The position numbers and the translations under genes were made by a program. DNA of 23,861 nucleotides from Dehalococcoidales bacterium (GTDB lineage: Bacteria; Chloroflexota; Dehalococcoidia; Dehalococcoidales; JAQTVP01), in assembly GCA_028707015.1 (NCBI GenBank), contig JAQTVP010000004.1:1-23861 (forward strand), read 5' to 3'. Under the pieces are notes generated by a model. The model did no database searches. It was not told where the DNA came from and was given only the letters and a program-made list of their open reading frames with translations. Each line of letters begins with the position of its first letter. Positions within the stretch are counted from its first letter, which is position 1. Positions 17,098-23,861 of this stretch are shown here, in pieces.

Positions 17098-17937
17098 TTG
17101 GCTGTTGTATTCATTCTAACCGGAATAGCGCTTGTTCTTGGTATAGTAATTTACTTCGTAAACAGGCTGGTACCACACAATGTAAAGGGTATTGAAAAAA
17201 CAGAGGAAATTTCCAGCGCCTTACCAGGAATAAACTGCGGTGCCTGCGGTTATCCCGGATGCTTTGCTTACGCTCAGGCATTAACCGCTAACCCCAATCT
17301 AATAACAGAAACACCCTGCCCCACCGCAATACAAAGCCCCGAGACGATAAAAAACCTGGAAAAAACCCTCGACGTAACCCTAGATACAGCCGAGATGAGT
17401 AAAAAAGCTCTTGTTCATTGTAATGGTAATTCTGAGATACTATTCAATTACTCCGGAGTGAAATCATGCAAAGGAGCAGCCCAACTGCTAAATGGCTACA
17501 AGAAATGCCCCTACGCCTGTCTTGGCTTTGGAGATTGCATAAAGATTTGCCCTCAAGATGCAATAACCATTAACCCGGAAAATGGCGTAGCATTTATTGA
17601 CCAGAAGAAATGTATTGGCTGCGGGTTATGCATTACCGAATGTCCACAAAATATTATTGAACTGATACCTGTGAATACCAAGATTACCTTCCAGTGCAGT
17701 TACTTACCATTAAGAGACATACCAAGCAGAGAAAAATGCAATAGTGGCTGTACGCACTGCCGCAAGTGCTTCCGAAGTTGTGAAGCTGACGCCATAACAT
17801 GGAATAAGGATAAGGCTATTCCAGAGTTCGATATTGAGAAATGCACTCTCTGCCATAAATGTGTAGAAATCTGCCCACAGAATACACTGGCAGATTACAC
17901 TGAAACAAAAGTTAATGCCAAAGCTACGGCAGGATAG
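17098..17937 (+). CDS. rnfB: Rnf complex subunit RnfB (polyferredoxin)
   Basis: Entry point for electrons from reduced ferredoxin. 279 residues: one N-terminal membrane helix (about 3-25), a four-cysteine Fe-S domain (C47, C50, C55, C74), then four ferredoxin-type motifs. These are C137/C141/C147/C151, C172/C175/C178/C182, C218/C221/C224/C228 and C249/C252/C255/C259. Extra cysteines lie at 108, 124, 200 and 214. This suggests about five [4Fe-4S] clusters, more than the three of proteobacterial RnfB and close to the acetogen type. TTG is the only plausible start (no Met before residue 100); GGAGG lies 11 bases upstream in the rnfA end. Last gene of the operon; I see no strong terminator after it. 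Confidence 0.96.
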   Translation: MAVVFILTGIALVLGIVIYFVNRLVPHNVKGIEKTEEISSALPGINCGACGYPGCFAYAQALTANPNLITETPCPTAIQSPETIKNLEKTLDVTLDTAEMSKKALVHCNGNSEILFNYSGVKSCKGAAQLLNGYKKCPYACLGFGDCIKICPQDAITINPENGVAFIDQKKCIGCGLCITECPQNIIELIPVNTKITFQCSYLPLRDIPSREKCNSGCTHCRKCFRSCEADAITWNKDKAIPEFDIEKCTLCHKCVEICPQNTLADYTETKVNAKATAG

Positions 17938-18039
17938 TAATAATTTTGGGTAATATAAGGCATTATACAAAGTATGTCCATATAGAATCATTAAATAAAA
18001 AATCGTTAACTATAAAACTATAATAAGTATTACCTGCTG

Positions 18040-18067
18040 TTGACAAAAAATAGTCTCTAGTTATACT
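18040..18067 (+). promoter_or_regulatory. Strong sigma-70-type promoter upstream of rsmD
   Basis: A perfect TTGACA (18040-18045) and TATACT (18062-18067) are separated by 16 bases. The predicted start of transcription is near 18074, about 64 bases before the rsmD ATG. This is the best consensus promoter in the window, and its -10 box lies inside the palindrome at 18060-18088. Confidence 0.65.
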
Positions 18068-18088
18068 GTCTTAATAAGACAGTATAAC
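18060..18088. promoter_or_regulatory. Perfect 29-bp palindrome, probable repressor operator
   Basis: Arms GTTATACTGTCTTA and TAAGACAGTATAAC are exact inverted repeats of 14 bases around a single central A. The palindrome covers the -10 box and the predicted transcription start of the rsmD promoter, the classic position for a repressor site. As RNA it would be truncated by the start site, so a DNA operator is more likely than a transcript hairpin. I do not recognise the motif as a known regulator's box, and no regulator gene is encoded in this window. Confidence 0.6.
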
Positions 18089-18137
18089 AGCAAGAAAATC
18101 TGAATAAGCATCATTTTAAATAATATTAAATAATAAA

Positions 18138-18686
18138 ATGCGAGTTATTGCGGGAAAAGCTAAGGGACACATCCTCAAGGCACTAAAGAGGAGAGCCACA
18201 CGTCCAGCGACTGATTTAGTACGCGGGGCGATTTTTTCTATTCTGGAAAACACCGCCAGCGAGTGGGAGCAAGTGCTTGATTTATTCTCCGGGAGCGGGG
18301 CTTTAGGTATTGAGGCTTTAAGCCGCGGGGCTGACTGGGTAGACTTTGTTGAACATGCACCACAATGTTGTGCTATAATCAAGCAAAATTTAGAAAAAAC
18401 AAAGTTCGATGCCCAAGCTCACATTTATTGTTGTGGTGTAGCCAAAGCACTTTCCTTTCTTAATAAGGAGTATGGCATTATACTAATGGATCCGCCTTAT
18501 GCTAATACATTAATTGGTAATCTAGTGGAACAACTGGCAGCATCTAAATTAGTCGGTACAAATTCAATTGTAGTGATAACACACTCACCCCACTTCTCAC
18601 TACAGCCAGCTTACGCCACATTAACTGTTACAAAAGAATACCGCCACGGTGATAGTTGTATCGCAATATATCGGAAGGAGAAATAA
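18138..18686 (+). CDS. rsmD: 16S rRNA (guanine966-N2)-methyltransferase RsmD
   Basis: Methylates the exocyclic amine of G966 in 16S rRNA during 30S assembly, using S-adenosylmethionine. 182 residues. Seen: the N-terminal MRVIAGKAKG, TRPATDLVRGAIFSIL, the SAM-binding motif LDLFSGSGALGIEALSRGA (47-65), and the catalytic DPPY at 118-121 (MDPPYA). ATG start. The upstream spacer is AT-rich and lacks a clear Shine-Dalgarno. coaD follows after three bases, a common rsmD-coaD pairing. Expression is probably governed by the promoter and palindrome upstream. Confidence 0.95.
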   Translation: MRVIAGKAKGHILKALKRRATRPATDLVRGAIFSILENTASEWEQVLDLFSGSGALGIEALSRGADWVDFVEHAPQCCAIIKQNLEKTKFDAQAHIYCCGVAKALSFLNKEYGIILMDPPYANTLIGNLVEQLAASKLVGTNSIVVITHSPHFSLQPAYATLTVTKEYRHGDSCIAIYRKEK

Positions 18687-18689
18687 TCT

Positions 18690-19178
18690 TTGACTATTGC
18701 TATTTATCCAGGCAGTTTTGATCCCATAACCAACGGACATCTAGGCGTTGCCACCAGAGCAGCCAAGCTTTTTGAAAAACTAATAATCGGAATTTATGAT
18801 GCCCCGGAAGATAAACGCCCGCTATTTTCCCAAGAAGAACGGGTAGAATTGGCCAGGCAGGCAACAGTCAATATAGCTAATATTGAGGTACAAGGTTTTA
18901 GCGGTCTTACCGTCACCTTCGCTAAAGCAGTAAAGGCAAAAGCTATGGTACGCGGACTCAGAATGGGTGCCGACTTTGAAAGAGAGTTTGACTTAGCGAT
19001 GATGTCTAAAAAATTATCCCCTGACCTCGAAGTAGTTTGTCTAATGGCAAATCAAGAATATCAATTTTTAAGCTCCAGTTTACTCAAGGAAGCAGCCAAA
19101 CTAGGTGGTAACATTGATGGTTTTGTTCCGAAACATGTGGCTGTAGCTCTAAGAAAGAAGGTGGACATTAAAATGTAG
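18690..19178 (+). CDS. coaD: Phosphopantetheine adenylyltransferase CoaD
   Basis: Joins 4'-phosphopantetheine and ATP to give dephospho-CoA, the penultimate step of coenzyme A synthesis. 162 residues, the usual size. Seen: YPGSFDPITNGHLG with the nucleotidyltransferase motif T14-N-G-H17, KAMVRGLRMGADFEREFDLA, and the ATP-site stretch QFLSSSLLKEAAKLGG. The start is TTG at 18690, fixed by AAGGAG nine bases upstream and by the conserved TIAIYPGSFDP N-terminus. The gap to the ferredoxin gene is 66 bases. Confidence 0.97.
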   Translation: MTIAIYPGSFDPITNGHLGVATRAAKLFEKLIIGIYDAPEDKRPLFSQEERVELARQATVNIANIEVQGFSGLTVTFAKAVKAKAMVRGLRMGADFEREFDLAMMSKKLSPDLEVVCLMANQEYQFLSSSLLKEAAKLGGNIDGFVPKHVAVALRKKVDIKM

Positions 19179-19244
19179 AGATGGATCAGAAACAGAGTAT
19201 TAAAACGAAATATTAAATAATAAAACCAGGAGGTAATAAAATAA

Positions 19245-19493
19245 ATGGCATACAAAATTACAGACGAGTGTATTAGTTGCGGAGCTTGCGAACCTGAGTG
19301 TCCAAACGATGCAATCAGCGAAGGAGAAACAGTCTATATAATTGATCCTAGCAAATGCACAGAATGTGTTGGTTCACACGATGCTTCCAAATGTGCCGAA
19401 ATCTGCCCGGTAGACTGCTGTGTACTTGACCCGGACAATGAAGAAACTCAGGAGCAGTTACAAGCAAAATGGAAGGGATTACATCCGGGTTAA
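19245..19493 (+). CDS. 2[4Fe-4S] ferredoxin (YfhL / Chromatium type)
   Basis: A small electron carrier of 82 residues. Seen: the first cluster motif C9/C12/C15/C19 (CISCGACEPECP), then the second with an enlarged loop, C38/C41/C50/C54, in which eight residues (VGSHDASK) separate C41 and C50, and a following C58-C59 pair. The enlarged loop and the C-terminal extension (about residues 62-82) mark the YfhL or Allochromatium-type group, whose members have unusually low-potential clusters. It has the best ribosome site in the window, AGGAGGT ten bases before ATG, which suggests high expression. It could donate electrons to the nearby Rnf complex; that is inference. Confidence 0.95.
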   Translation: MAYKITDECISCGACEPECPNDAISEGETVYIIDPSKCTECVGSHDASKCAEICPVDCCVLDPDNEETQEQLQAKWKGLHPG

Positions 19494-19502
19494 ACCCTAA
19501 TC

Positions 19503-19541
19503 TATGTAGTGTATCTAGCTTGAGATCGATCATACTACGTA
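19503..19541 (+). repeat. Imperfect hairpin after the ferredoxin gene
   Basis: Bases 19503-19512 pair with 19532-19541 as a 10-bp stem with two wobble pairs when read as plus-strand RNA, then three more pairs follow across a one-base bulge. Wobbles that fit only the plus strand suggest it matters in the ferredoxin transcript. No U-run follows it directly, so it is not a classic terminator by itself. Confidence 0.35.
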
Positions 19542-19548
19542 AAACAAA

Positions 19549-19581
19549 CTAGATATCTGAGCACTCAGTACTAGATTTTTT
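19549..19581 (+). terminator. Possible rho-independent terminator of the rsmD-coaD-ferredoxin operon
   Basis: CTAG and CTGA (19549-19552, 19557-19560) can pair with TCAG and CTAG (19565-19568, 19571-19574) around an internal loop and a GCAC tip; six T residues follow at 19576-19581. It lies 56 bases after the ferredoxin stop, in the gap between converging genes. The stem is short and interrupted, so strength is doubtful. The rest of the gap to 19697 holds nothing I can identify. Confidence 0.4.
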
Positions 19582-19697
19582 AATTTCCATTAGTAGTGGG
19601 GTGGATTTTGATGCTTTTAGAACGATATTTACGCCTTTCCTGATAATTTCATTATACAATCATATGTGAAGTACGGCTAGGAAAATAGAATAGCTAT

Positions 19698-20186
19698 TTA
19701 CTGGAAAAAAGAGCGTATTGTATCAAATTCATCAGGTAGCAAAGCCAATATCAAGGGGAATTTATCTAAGAGTACGGCTGATACAATTGATTCAGTAATA
19801 GTATCTCCTGTACCCAGCCATTTTGCCCAAGTAGCTAGCAGGGCACCACATAATATGGCTCCCAGTATTAATCCAAAGGCAACGCCACCGAGGTGATCAA
19901 TCCACCCCAGCATCATTACCGAGGCAGCCCATTTTAGAAAACGGGTGAGCACAGCAGCAATTATCATTACCACAATTAATATAATAGCAAAGGCCACTAC
20001 TTCAGCTACGCCGTCTTTAGAGATAAAAGTTAATTGTTCAGAAAGAGGAATATAGAAATTCCCGGCTAATATTACACCAACTATTAATCCTGCTAAAGCT
20101 AGTACCACTTTTATCAGCCCAATTTTCAAACCAAGGAAAGCAGATACAGCTAACACTACGATAATTACAATATCAAGCCAATTCAT
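19698..20186 (-). CDS. CvpA family membrane protein
   Basis: A 162-residue membrane protein with about four hydrophobic segments (roughly 5-22, 25-45, 60-84 and 98-120). The start MNWLDIVIIVVLAVSAFLGL and the block GWIDHLGGVAFGLILGAI are typical of CvpA, a family first linked to colicin V export in E. coli and otherwise poorly understood (envelope maintenance has been proposed). ATG start with AAGGAG seven bases upstream. It is the last gene of the leuS-proC-yggT-cvpA minus-strand group, 55 bases after yggT. Confidence 0.88.
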   Translation of the reverse strand: MNWLDIVIIVVLAVSAFLGLKIGLIKVVLALAGLIVGVILAGNFYIPLSEQLTFISKDGVAEVVAFAIILIVVMIIAAVLTRFLKWAASVMMLGWIDHLGGVAFGLILGAILCGALLATWAKWLGTGDTITESIVSAVLLDKFPLILALLPDEFDTIRSFFQ

Positions 20187-20241
20187 ATTTACTCTCCTTA
20201 TCTAGGATATTAATCATAAGCTATAATATCAATTATTATTA

Positions 20242-20481
20242 TCAATTTGGTAAGAAATAATAAATTACCTGAATTATTATCAGAGCTATTACCGGGGTAA
20301 AATCAAACATACCAACCCTAGGAATAATACGGTGCAGTGGAATAAAAATCGGATCAGTAATCTTATTAATAAGACGTGTAAACTTACTTGTTCGTCCCGG
20401 TGATACCCACGAAAGAAGAATTCTAATAAGGATAAGTAATGTTAAAACATCCAGTATAGTTTTTATAATAGAAATAAACAA
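20242..20481 (-). CDS. YggT family membrane protein
   Basis: A 79-residue protein with two hydrophobic segments (about 2-24 and 60-77) joined by a basic loop. The pattern ILIRILLSWVSPG ... ITDPIFIPLHRIIPRVGMFDFTPVIALI is the YggT signature. This is the single-repeat short form seen in many Gram-positives and Chloroflexota. Its function is unclear; relatives lie next to proC or in cell-division clusters and have been tied to osmotic or membrane protein roles. TTG start at 20481, five bases after proC, with GGGAG nine bases upstream inside the proC end. Confidence 0.9.
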   Translation of the reverse strand: MFISIIKTILDVLTLLILIRILLSWVSPGRTSKFTRLINKITDPIFIPLHRIIPRVGMFDFTPVIALIIIQVIYYFLPN

Positions 20482-20486
20482 CCTTT

Positions 20487-21296
20487 CTAACTCCCTAACT
20501 CTTTAGCTTTATTATAAGCAGCATTCACCGCTTCTCCAACTAATTCAGAAAATCCTCCGCCCTCAAGTTTAGCCAATGCCGCTGCAGTAGTACCACCAGG
20601 AGAAGTAACCATTCTGCGTAATTCTGCAAGTGATTTACCGGACTTCTGAGCAAAGTGACTGGAACCCAGCATTGTCTCAAATACCAGCTCCTGTGCAATA
20701 TTTTCAGGAAGGCCAATATGCACTGCAGCCTCAGCCAGAGACTCCATGAAAAGGAAAAAATAAGCCGGACCACTACCGCTTACTGCTGTAGCCATATCAA
20801 TATATTTTTCATCATTTACATAAATTTCTTTACCCATAGCCCCAAGAATAGCACCAGCTAATTCCTTTTGCTGTTCGTTTACTTCAGGAGTAGATAACCA
20901 TACCGCTATACCCTCGCCAATCTGAGCCGGAGTATTAGGCATTGCCCTGACCACAGCATTATGGTTAAATCCATTCCGAATGGTATCAATATTTGCCCCG
21001 GCAATAATAGACAACACTAGTTGTTCTGTATTAAACTTATCACGCAGCTCAACCATCACATCAGCCAGATTCTGCGGTTTAATAGCCAGCACCACAACAT
21101 CTCCCTTTTGTACCGCCAGTTGATTATTATTTAATGCTATCACATTGTATTTCTGCTCAAGATACTGGCAACGATCCTCATTAATATCACTAATGAAAAC
21201 GGCCTCTGGCACAGACAACTCTCTGTCTAGAACAGAGGCAAGTATTGCCTCTCCCATATTACCACCACCGATAAAGGCTATTTTCAAATTATCCAC
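20487..21296 (-). CDS. proC: Pyrroline-5-carboxylate reductase
   Basis: Reduces pyrroline-5-carboxylate to proline with NAD(P)H, the last step of proline synthesis. 269 residues. Seen: the dinucleotide site AFIGGGNMGEAI (G10, G12, G15), LAIKPQNL, RAMPNTPAQIGEG, the catalytic-domain block SGSGPAYFFLFMESLAEAA, and VTSPGGTTAAAL near the end. GTG start with only a weak AGAG upstream. It lies 23 bases downstream of leuS and directly upstream of yggT, a linkage seen in many bacteria. Confidence 0.97.
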   Translation of the reverse strand: MDNLKIAFIGGGNMGEAILASVLDRELSVPEAVFISDINEDRCQYLEQKYNVIALNNNQLAVQKGDVVVLAIKPQNLADVMVELRDKFNTEQLVLSIIAGANIDTIRNGFNHNAVVRAMPNTPAQIGEGIAVWLSTPEVNEQQKELAGAILGAMGKEIYVNDEKYIDMATAVSGSGPAYFFLFMESLAEAAVHIGLPENIAQELVFETMLGSSHFAQKSGKSLAELRRMVTSPGGTTAAALAKLEGGGFSELVGEAVNAAYNKAKELGS

Positions 21297-21319
21297 TCTT
21301 ATCTCTAATTACTATATTT

Positions 21320-23764
21320 TTATCGCACCACCAAGTTTACCAGCCTCCCACGAATAAATATAAACTTTATGATCTGTTTACCTTCAATATAAGACTTTAT
21401 TCGCGGTCTATCAAGTACCATCTTTTTTGCTTCAACCTCAGTAATAGACACCGGAACCGTAATTCGGTCACGCAGCTTACCATTAACCTGAACAACTAAC
21501 GTAACTTCGTCATCCTTGGTCAGATTTTCATCCCAATCAGGCCATCTCTGATTATTAATACTGTATTCATTGCCTGAGCGCTGCCATAATTCCTCTGCCA
21601 GATGCGGTGTGGTCGGAGTTAAAAGCAGCATTAAAGTGTTTACTGCTTCCTGCCAATTTTCATTTTTAACATTACCAGTTTCTTTTAACTTAGCCAGGTA
21701 GTTAGTCAACTCCATAAGTGCCGCTATCATAGTATTAAAACGACACCGCTCAATATCTTCCGTAACCTTTTTTATCGTCTGGTGTATTATACGCTTTAAA
21801 TCTCTCTCTGCTTTATCCTCCCCACCTGCATGTTTCGGGTAATATTCCTCAAGCACTAATCTCCATACCCGGTTAAGCCAGCGGCTCATACCGCTAATGC
21901 CGCTATCATTCCACTCACCGCCTTGTTCCCAGGGACCAACAAACATAAGGTAGACACGTACCGCATCAGCCCCTAATTCAGAAACATATCTGTCAGGAGT
22001 AACCACATTACCCCGTGATTTACTCATTTTCTGTTTATCAGCAATAATAATTCCCTGGTTAAACAGACGGGTAAATGGTTCATCAAAATCAACCAGCCCC
22101 ATATCCCGAAGTGCTTTAGTGAAAAATCGGGCATACAGCAAATGCATGACAGCATGCTCAGCTCCACCGGTATACAGATCAACAGGGAGCCAATATTTTA
22201 CTTTATCCGTATCTAAAGCAACAGTTTCACAGTGAGGGCTGGCATAACGCAGAAAATACCATGATGAGCACATAAATGTGTCCATAGTATCAGTCTCACG
22301 TTTAGCCGGTGCAGAGCATTGCGGACATGTTGTATTAACAAACTGTTCATTATACTTCAACGGTGATTCACCGGCAGGTCTGAACTCAGCATCTTCCGGC
22401 AGCAATACCGGTAAATCTTTCTCTGGAACCGGTACAATCCCACAATTATCACAATAAATCATCGGAATCGGCGCCCCCCAATAGCGCTGGCGGGATATAA
22501 GCCAATCACGAATCCGGTAGTTTATCGTCCGCCCGCCATAGCCCTTCTGTTCCAGAAAATCAGAGACAGCCTCTATCCCTTTTTCACTAGCTAATCCGTT
22601 AAACTGTTCCGAATTAACCATGGTACCCGGTTCAATATATGCTTTCTCTAATTCTTCACCATGCCAGTCAGGAGGCGCAATCACTATTCTAATTGGTATT
22701 TTATATTTTGTGGCAAAAGCAAAATCCCTATCATCATGAGCCGGCACCCCCATTACCACACCAGTACCATAAGATAATAGTACATAATCAGCAATCCAGA
22801 CAGCTACCCTTTCACCACTAATCTTATTAATCACATAAGCCCCGGTAAACACCCCATCTTTTTCTTTTTCTGTTGATAATCGCTCAATCTCTGTTTGTCG
22901 CCGTGACTTAGTAATATAAGCCTCGACCTCAGCTTTTCTCTCCGGCAAGGTTAGCTTGGCCACCAGGGGATGCTCCGGTGCCAGTACAATATAAGTAACC
23001 CCAAATATAGTATCTGGCCGAGTGGTAAATACCTTAATTTCCTCATCCTCATTTCCTTCGAGAGTAAAGGAAATTTCGACGCCGACACTTTTACCTATCC
23101 AGTTTTTCTGCATTATTTTTATTCGTTCCGGCCAGTTAATGCCATTATATTCCAAAAGCTCATCGGCATACTTGGTAGTGCGGAAGAACCACTGTTCTAA
23201 ATCACGTTGACTAACCGCTGCTCCACAGCGTTCACAGAAACCATCACCAACAACCTGTTCGTTAGCCAATACTGTCTGGCACTCAGGGCACCAGTTAACC
23301 GGAGCTCTGCCGCGATAAGCCAGATTAGCCTGGTATAATTTCAAGAAAAACCACTGTGTCCATTTATAGTAATCAGGCAGACAGGTAATTACCTCACGAC
23401 TCCAGTCATATATAGCACCAATACTCTTGAGCTGTTGCCGCATATTTTCTACGTTTTGCATTGTCCAAGTGGCAGGATGAATACCCTGCTTAATAGCCGC
23501 ATTTTCGGCAGGAAGACCGAAAGCATCAAAACCCATCGGGTGAAGTACATTATAGCCCTGCATACGCTTAAATCGAGCGTGCACATCAGATGGACACATA
23601 GCATACCAGTGCCCGATATGGAGATTACCTGAAGTATAGGGAAACATCGTTAAAGCATACCATTTAGGTTTAGTATGATCCTCTGTAACCTCATACAGTT
23701 TATCTTCTGCCCATTTCTGCTGCCACTTCTTTTCAATCTCTTGCGGATTATAATTAGCTATCAT
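21320..23764 (-). CDS. leuS: Leucyl-tRNA synthetase
   Basis: Charges tRNA-Leu and edits misactivated amino acids. 814 residues, full length for the bacterial type. Seen: YNPQEIEKKWQ at the N-terminus, HIGH at 49-52 (SGNLHIGHW), a zinc-type knob (CPEC ... CERC), and the CP1 editing domain with TTRPDTIFGVTY and the conserved aspartate region HDDRDFAFA. A second four-cysteine group follows (CDNC ... CPQC), then KMSKS at 579-583 and a C-terminal tRNA-binding domain ending in GRLVNLVV. ATG start; the nearest ribosome-like site (GGAAGG) is further upstream than usual. Only 97 bases of upstream DNA are in the window and no T-box is recognisable. Confidence 0.98.
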   Translation of the reverse strand: MIANYNPQEIEKKWQQKWAEDKLYEVTEDHTKPKWYALTMFPYTSGNLHIGHWYAMCPSDVHARFKRMQGYNVLHPMGFDAFGLPAENAAIKQGIHPATWTMQNVENMRQQLKSIGAIYDWSREVITCLPDYYKWTQWFFLKLYQANLAYRGRAPVNWCPECQTVLANEQVVGDGFCERCGAAVSQRDLEQWFFRTTKYADELLEYNGINWPERIKIMQKNWIGKSVGVEISFTLEGNEDEEIKVFTTRPDTIFGVTYIVLAPEHPLVAKLTLPERKAEVEAYITKSRRQTEIERLSTEKEKDGVFTGAYVINKISGERVAVWIADYVLLSYGTGVVMGVPAHDDRDFAFATKYKIPIRIVIAPPDWHGEELEKAYIEPGTMVNSEQFNGLASEKGIEAVSDFLEQKGYGGRTINYRIRDWLISRQRYWGAPIPMIYCDNCGIVPVPEKDLPVLLPEDAEFRPAGESPLKYNEQFVNTTCPQCSAPAKRETDTMDTFMCSSWYFLRYASPHCETVALDTDKVKYWLPVDLYTGGAEHAVMHLLYARFFTKALRDMGLVDFDEPFTRLFNQGIIIADKQKMSKSRGNVVTPDRYVSELGADAVRVYLMFVGPWEQGGEWNDSGISGMSRWLNRVWRLVLEEYYPKHAGGEDKAERDLKRIIHQTIKKVTEDIERCRFNTMIAALMELTNYLAKLKETGNVKNENWQEAVNTLMLLLTPTTPHLAEELWQRSGNEYSINNQRWPDWDENLTKDDEVTLVVQVNGKLRDRITVPVSITEVEAKKMVLDRPRIKSYIEGKQIIKFIFIRGRLVNLVVR

Positions 23765-23861
23765 TTGTAATATTTTTACCTTCCCTATTTAGCTAAAAGT
23801 CTTCACCCCTGAAATTCCAAGGACAAAGAACTTTTCAATGATATAAATATAGTAGAAACAA

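Noticed and set aside
17938..18039. Terminator after rnfB
   Set aside because: A weak pairing between GGCAT and ATGTCC near 17959-17980 exists, but it is short, imperfect and not followed by a T-run.
18060..18088. Palindrome read as the rnf operon terminator
   Set aside because: It has no T-run after it on either strand and coincides with a near-consensus promoter, which fits an operator better.
23765..23861. T-box or leucine attenuator before leuS
   Set aside because: No T-box signature or anti-terminator stem seen, and only 97 bases are available; a distal leader beyond the window cannot be ruled out.

Overview
The window is an ordinary-looking bacterial chromosome segment: 26 protein genes, one of them a broken remnant, in tight and often overlapping operons on both strands. 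No tRNA, rRNA, CRISPR array, transposase or phage gene was seen. Base composition is AT-leaning by eye. The gene content (DUF1015 next to a serA/class V aminotransferase pair, a short ArgA-type GNAT, leuS-proC-yggT-cvpA) and protein style suggest an anaerobic Chloroflexota of the Dehalococcoidia type. This is an inference from family resemblance. No marker gene in the window proves it.

Layout. Bases 1-1639 (minus) hold the 5' part of ligA, cut by the window edge. A divergent gap leads to a DUF1015 protein (1820-3130, plus). Next comes a truncated enoyl-CoA hydratase (3171-3461, minus), then a tight minus-strand operon read from right to left: ribF, tyrS, class V aminotransferase, serA (8431 down to 3554). 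A plus-strand pair follows, a HIT-domain protein and a PdxA-family dehydrogenase (8613-10020). The PdxA end overlaps the end of a minus-strand operon nadK, argA-like GNAT, Nudix hydrolase (11836 down to 9995).

The centrepiece is the plus-strand operon apbE-rnfC-rnfD-rnfG-rnfE-rnfA-rnfB (12033-17937). It encodes a complete Rnf ferredoxin:NAD+ oxidoreductase together with the flavin transferase that loads covalent FMN onto its subunits. Such a complex couples electron flow from reduced ferredoxin to NAD+ with ion pumping across the membrane, so the host is probably an anaerobe with ferredoxin-based energy conservation. A good extended -10 promoter lies in the nadK/apbE divergent gap.

Downstream, rsmD-coaD-ferredoxin (18138-19493) sits behind a near-consensus sigma-70 promoter. 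Its -10 box is buried in a perfect 29-bp palindrome at 18060-18088, which looks like a repressor operator and is the most striking non-coding signal here. The window closes with the minus-strand group leuS, proC, yggT, cvpA (23764 down to 19698).

Biologically the window joins serine synthesis (serA plus a PLP aminotransferase, with DUF1015 nearby), flavin cofactor supply (RibF makes FMN and FAD, and ApbE uses FAD to flavinylate Rnf), NAD(P) handling (NadK, Nudix) and Rnf respiration. Nothing here is clearly a new system. The best leads are the palindromic operator, the DUF1015 serine link, the PdxA2-like signature and the decayed crotonase.
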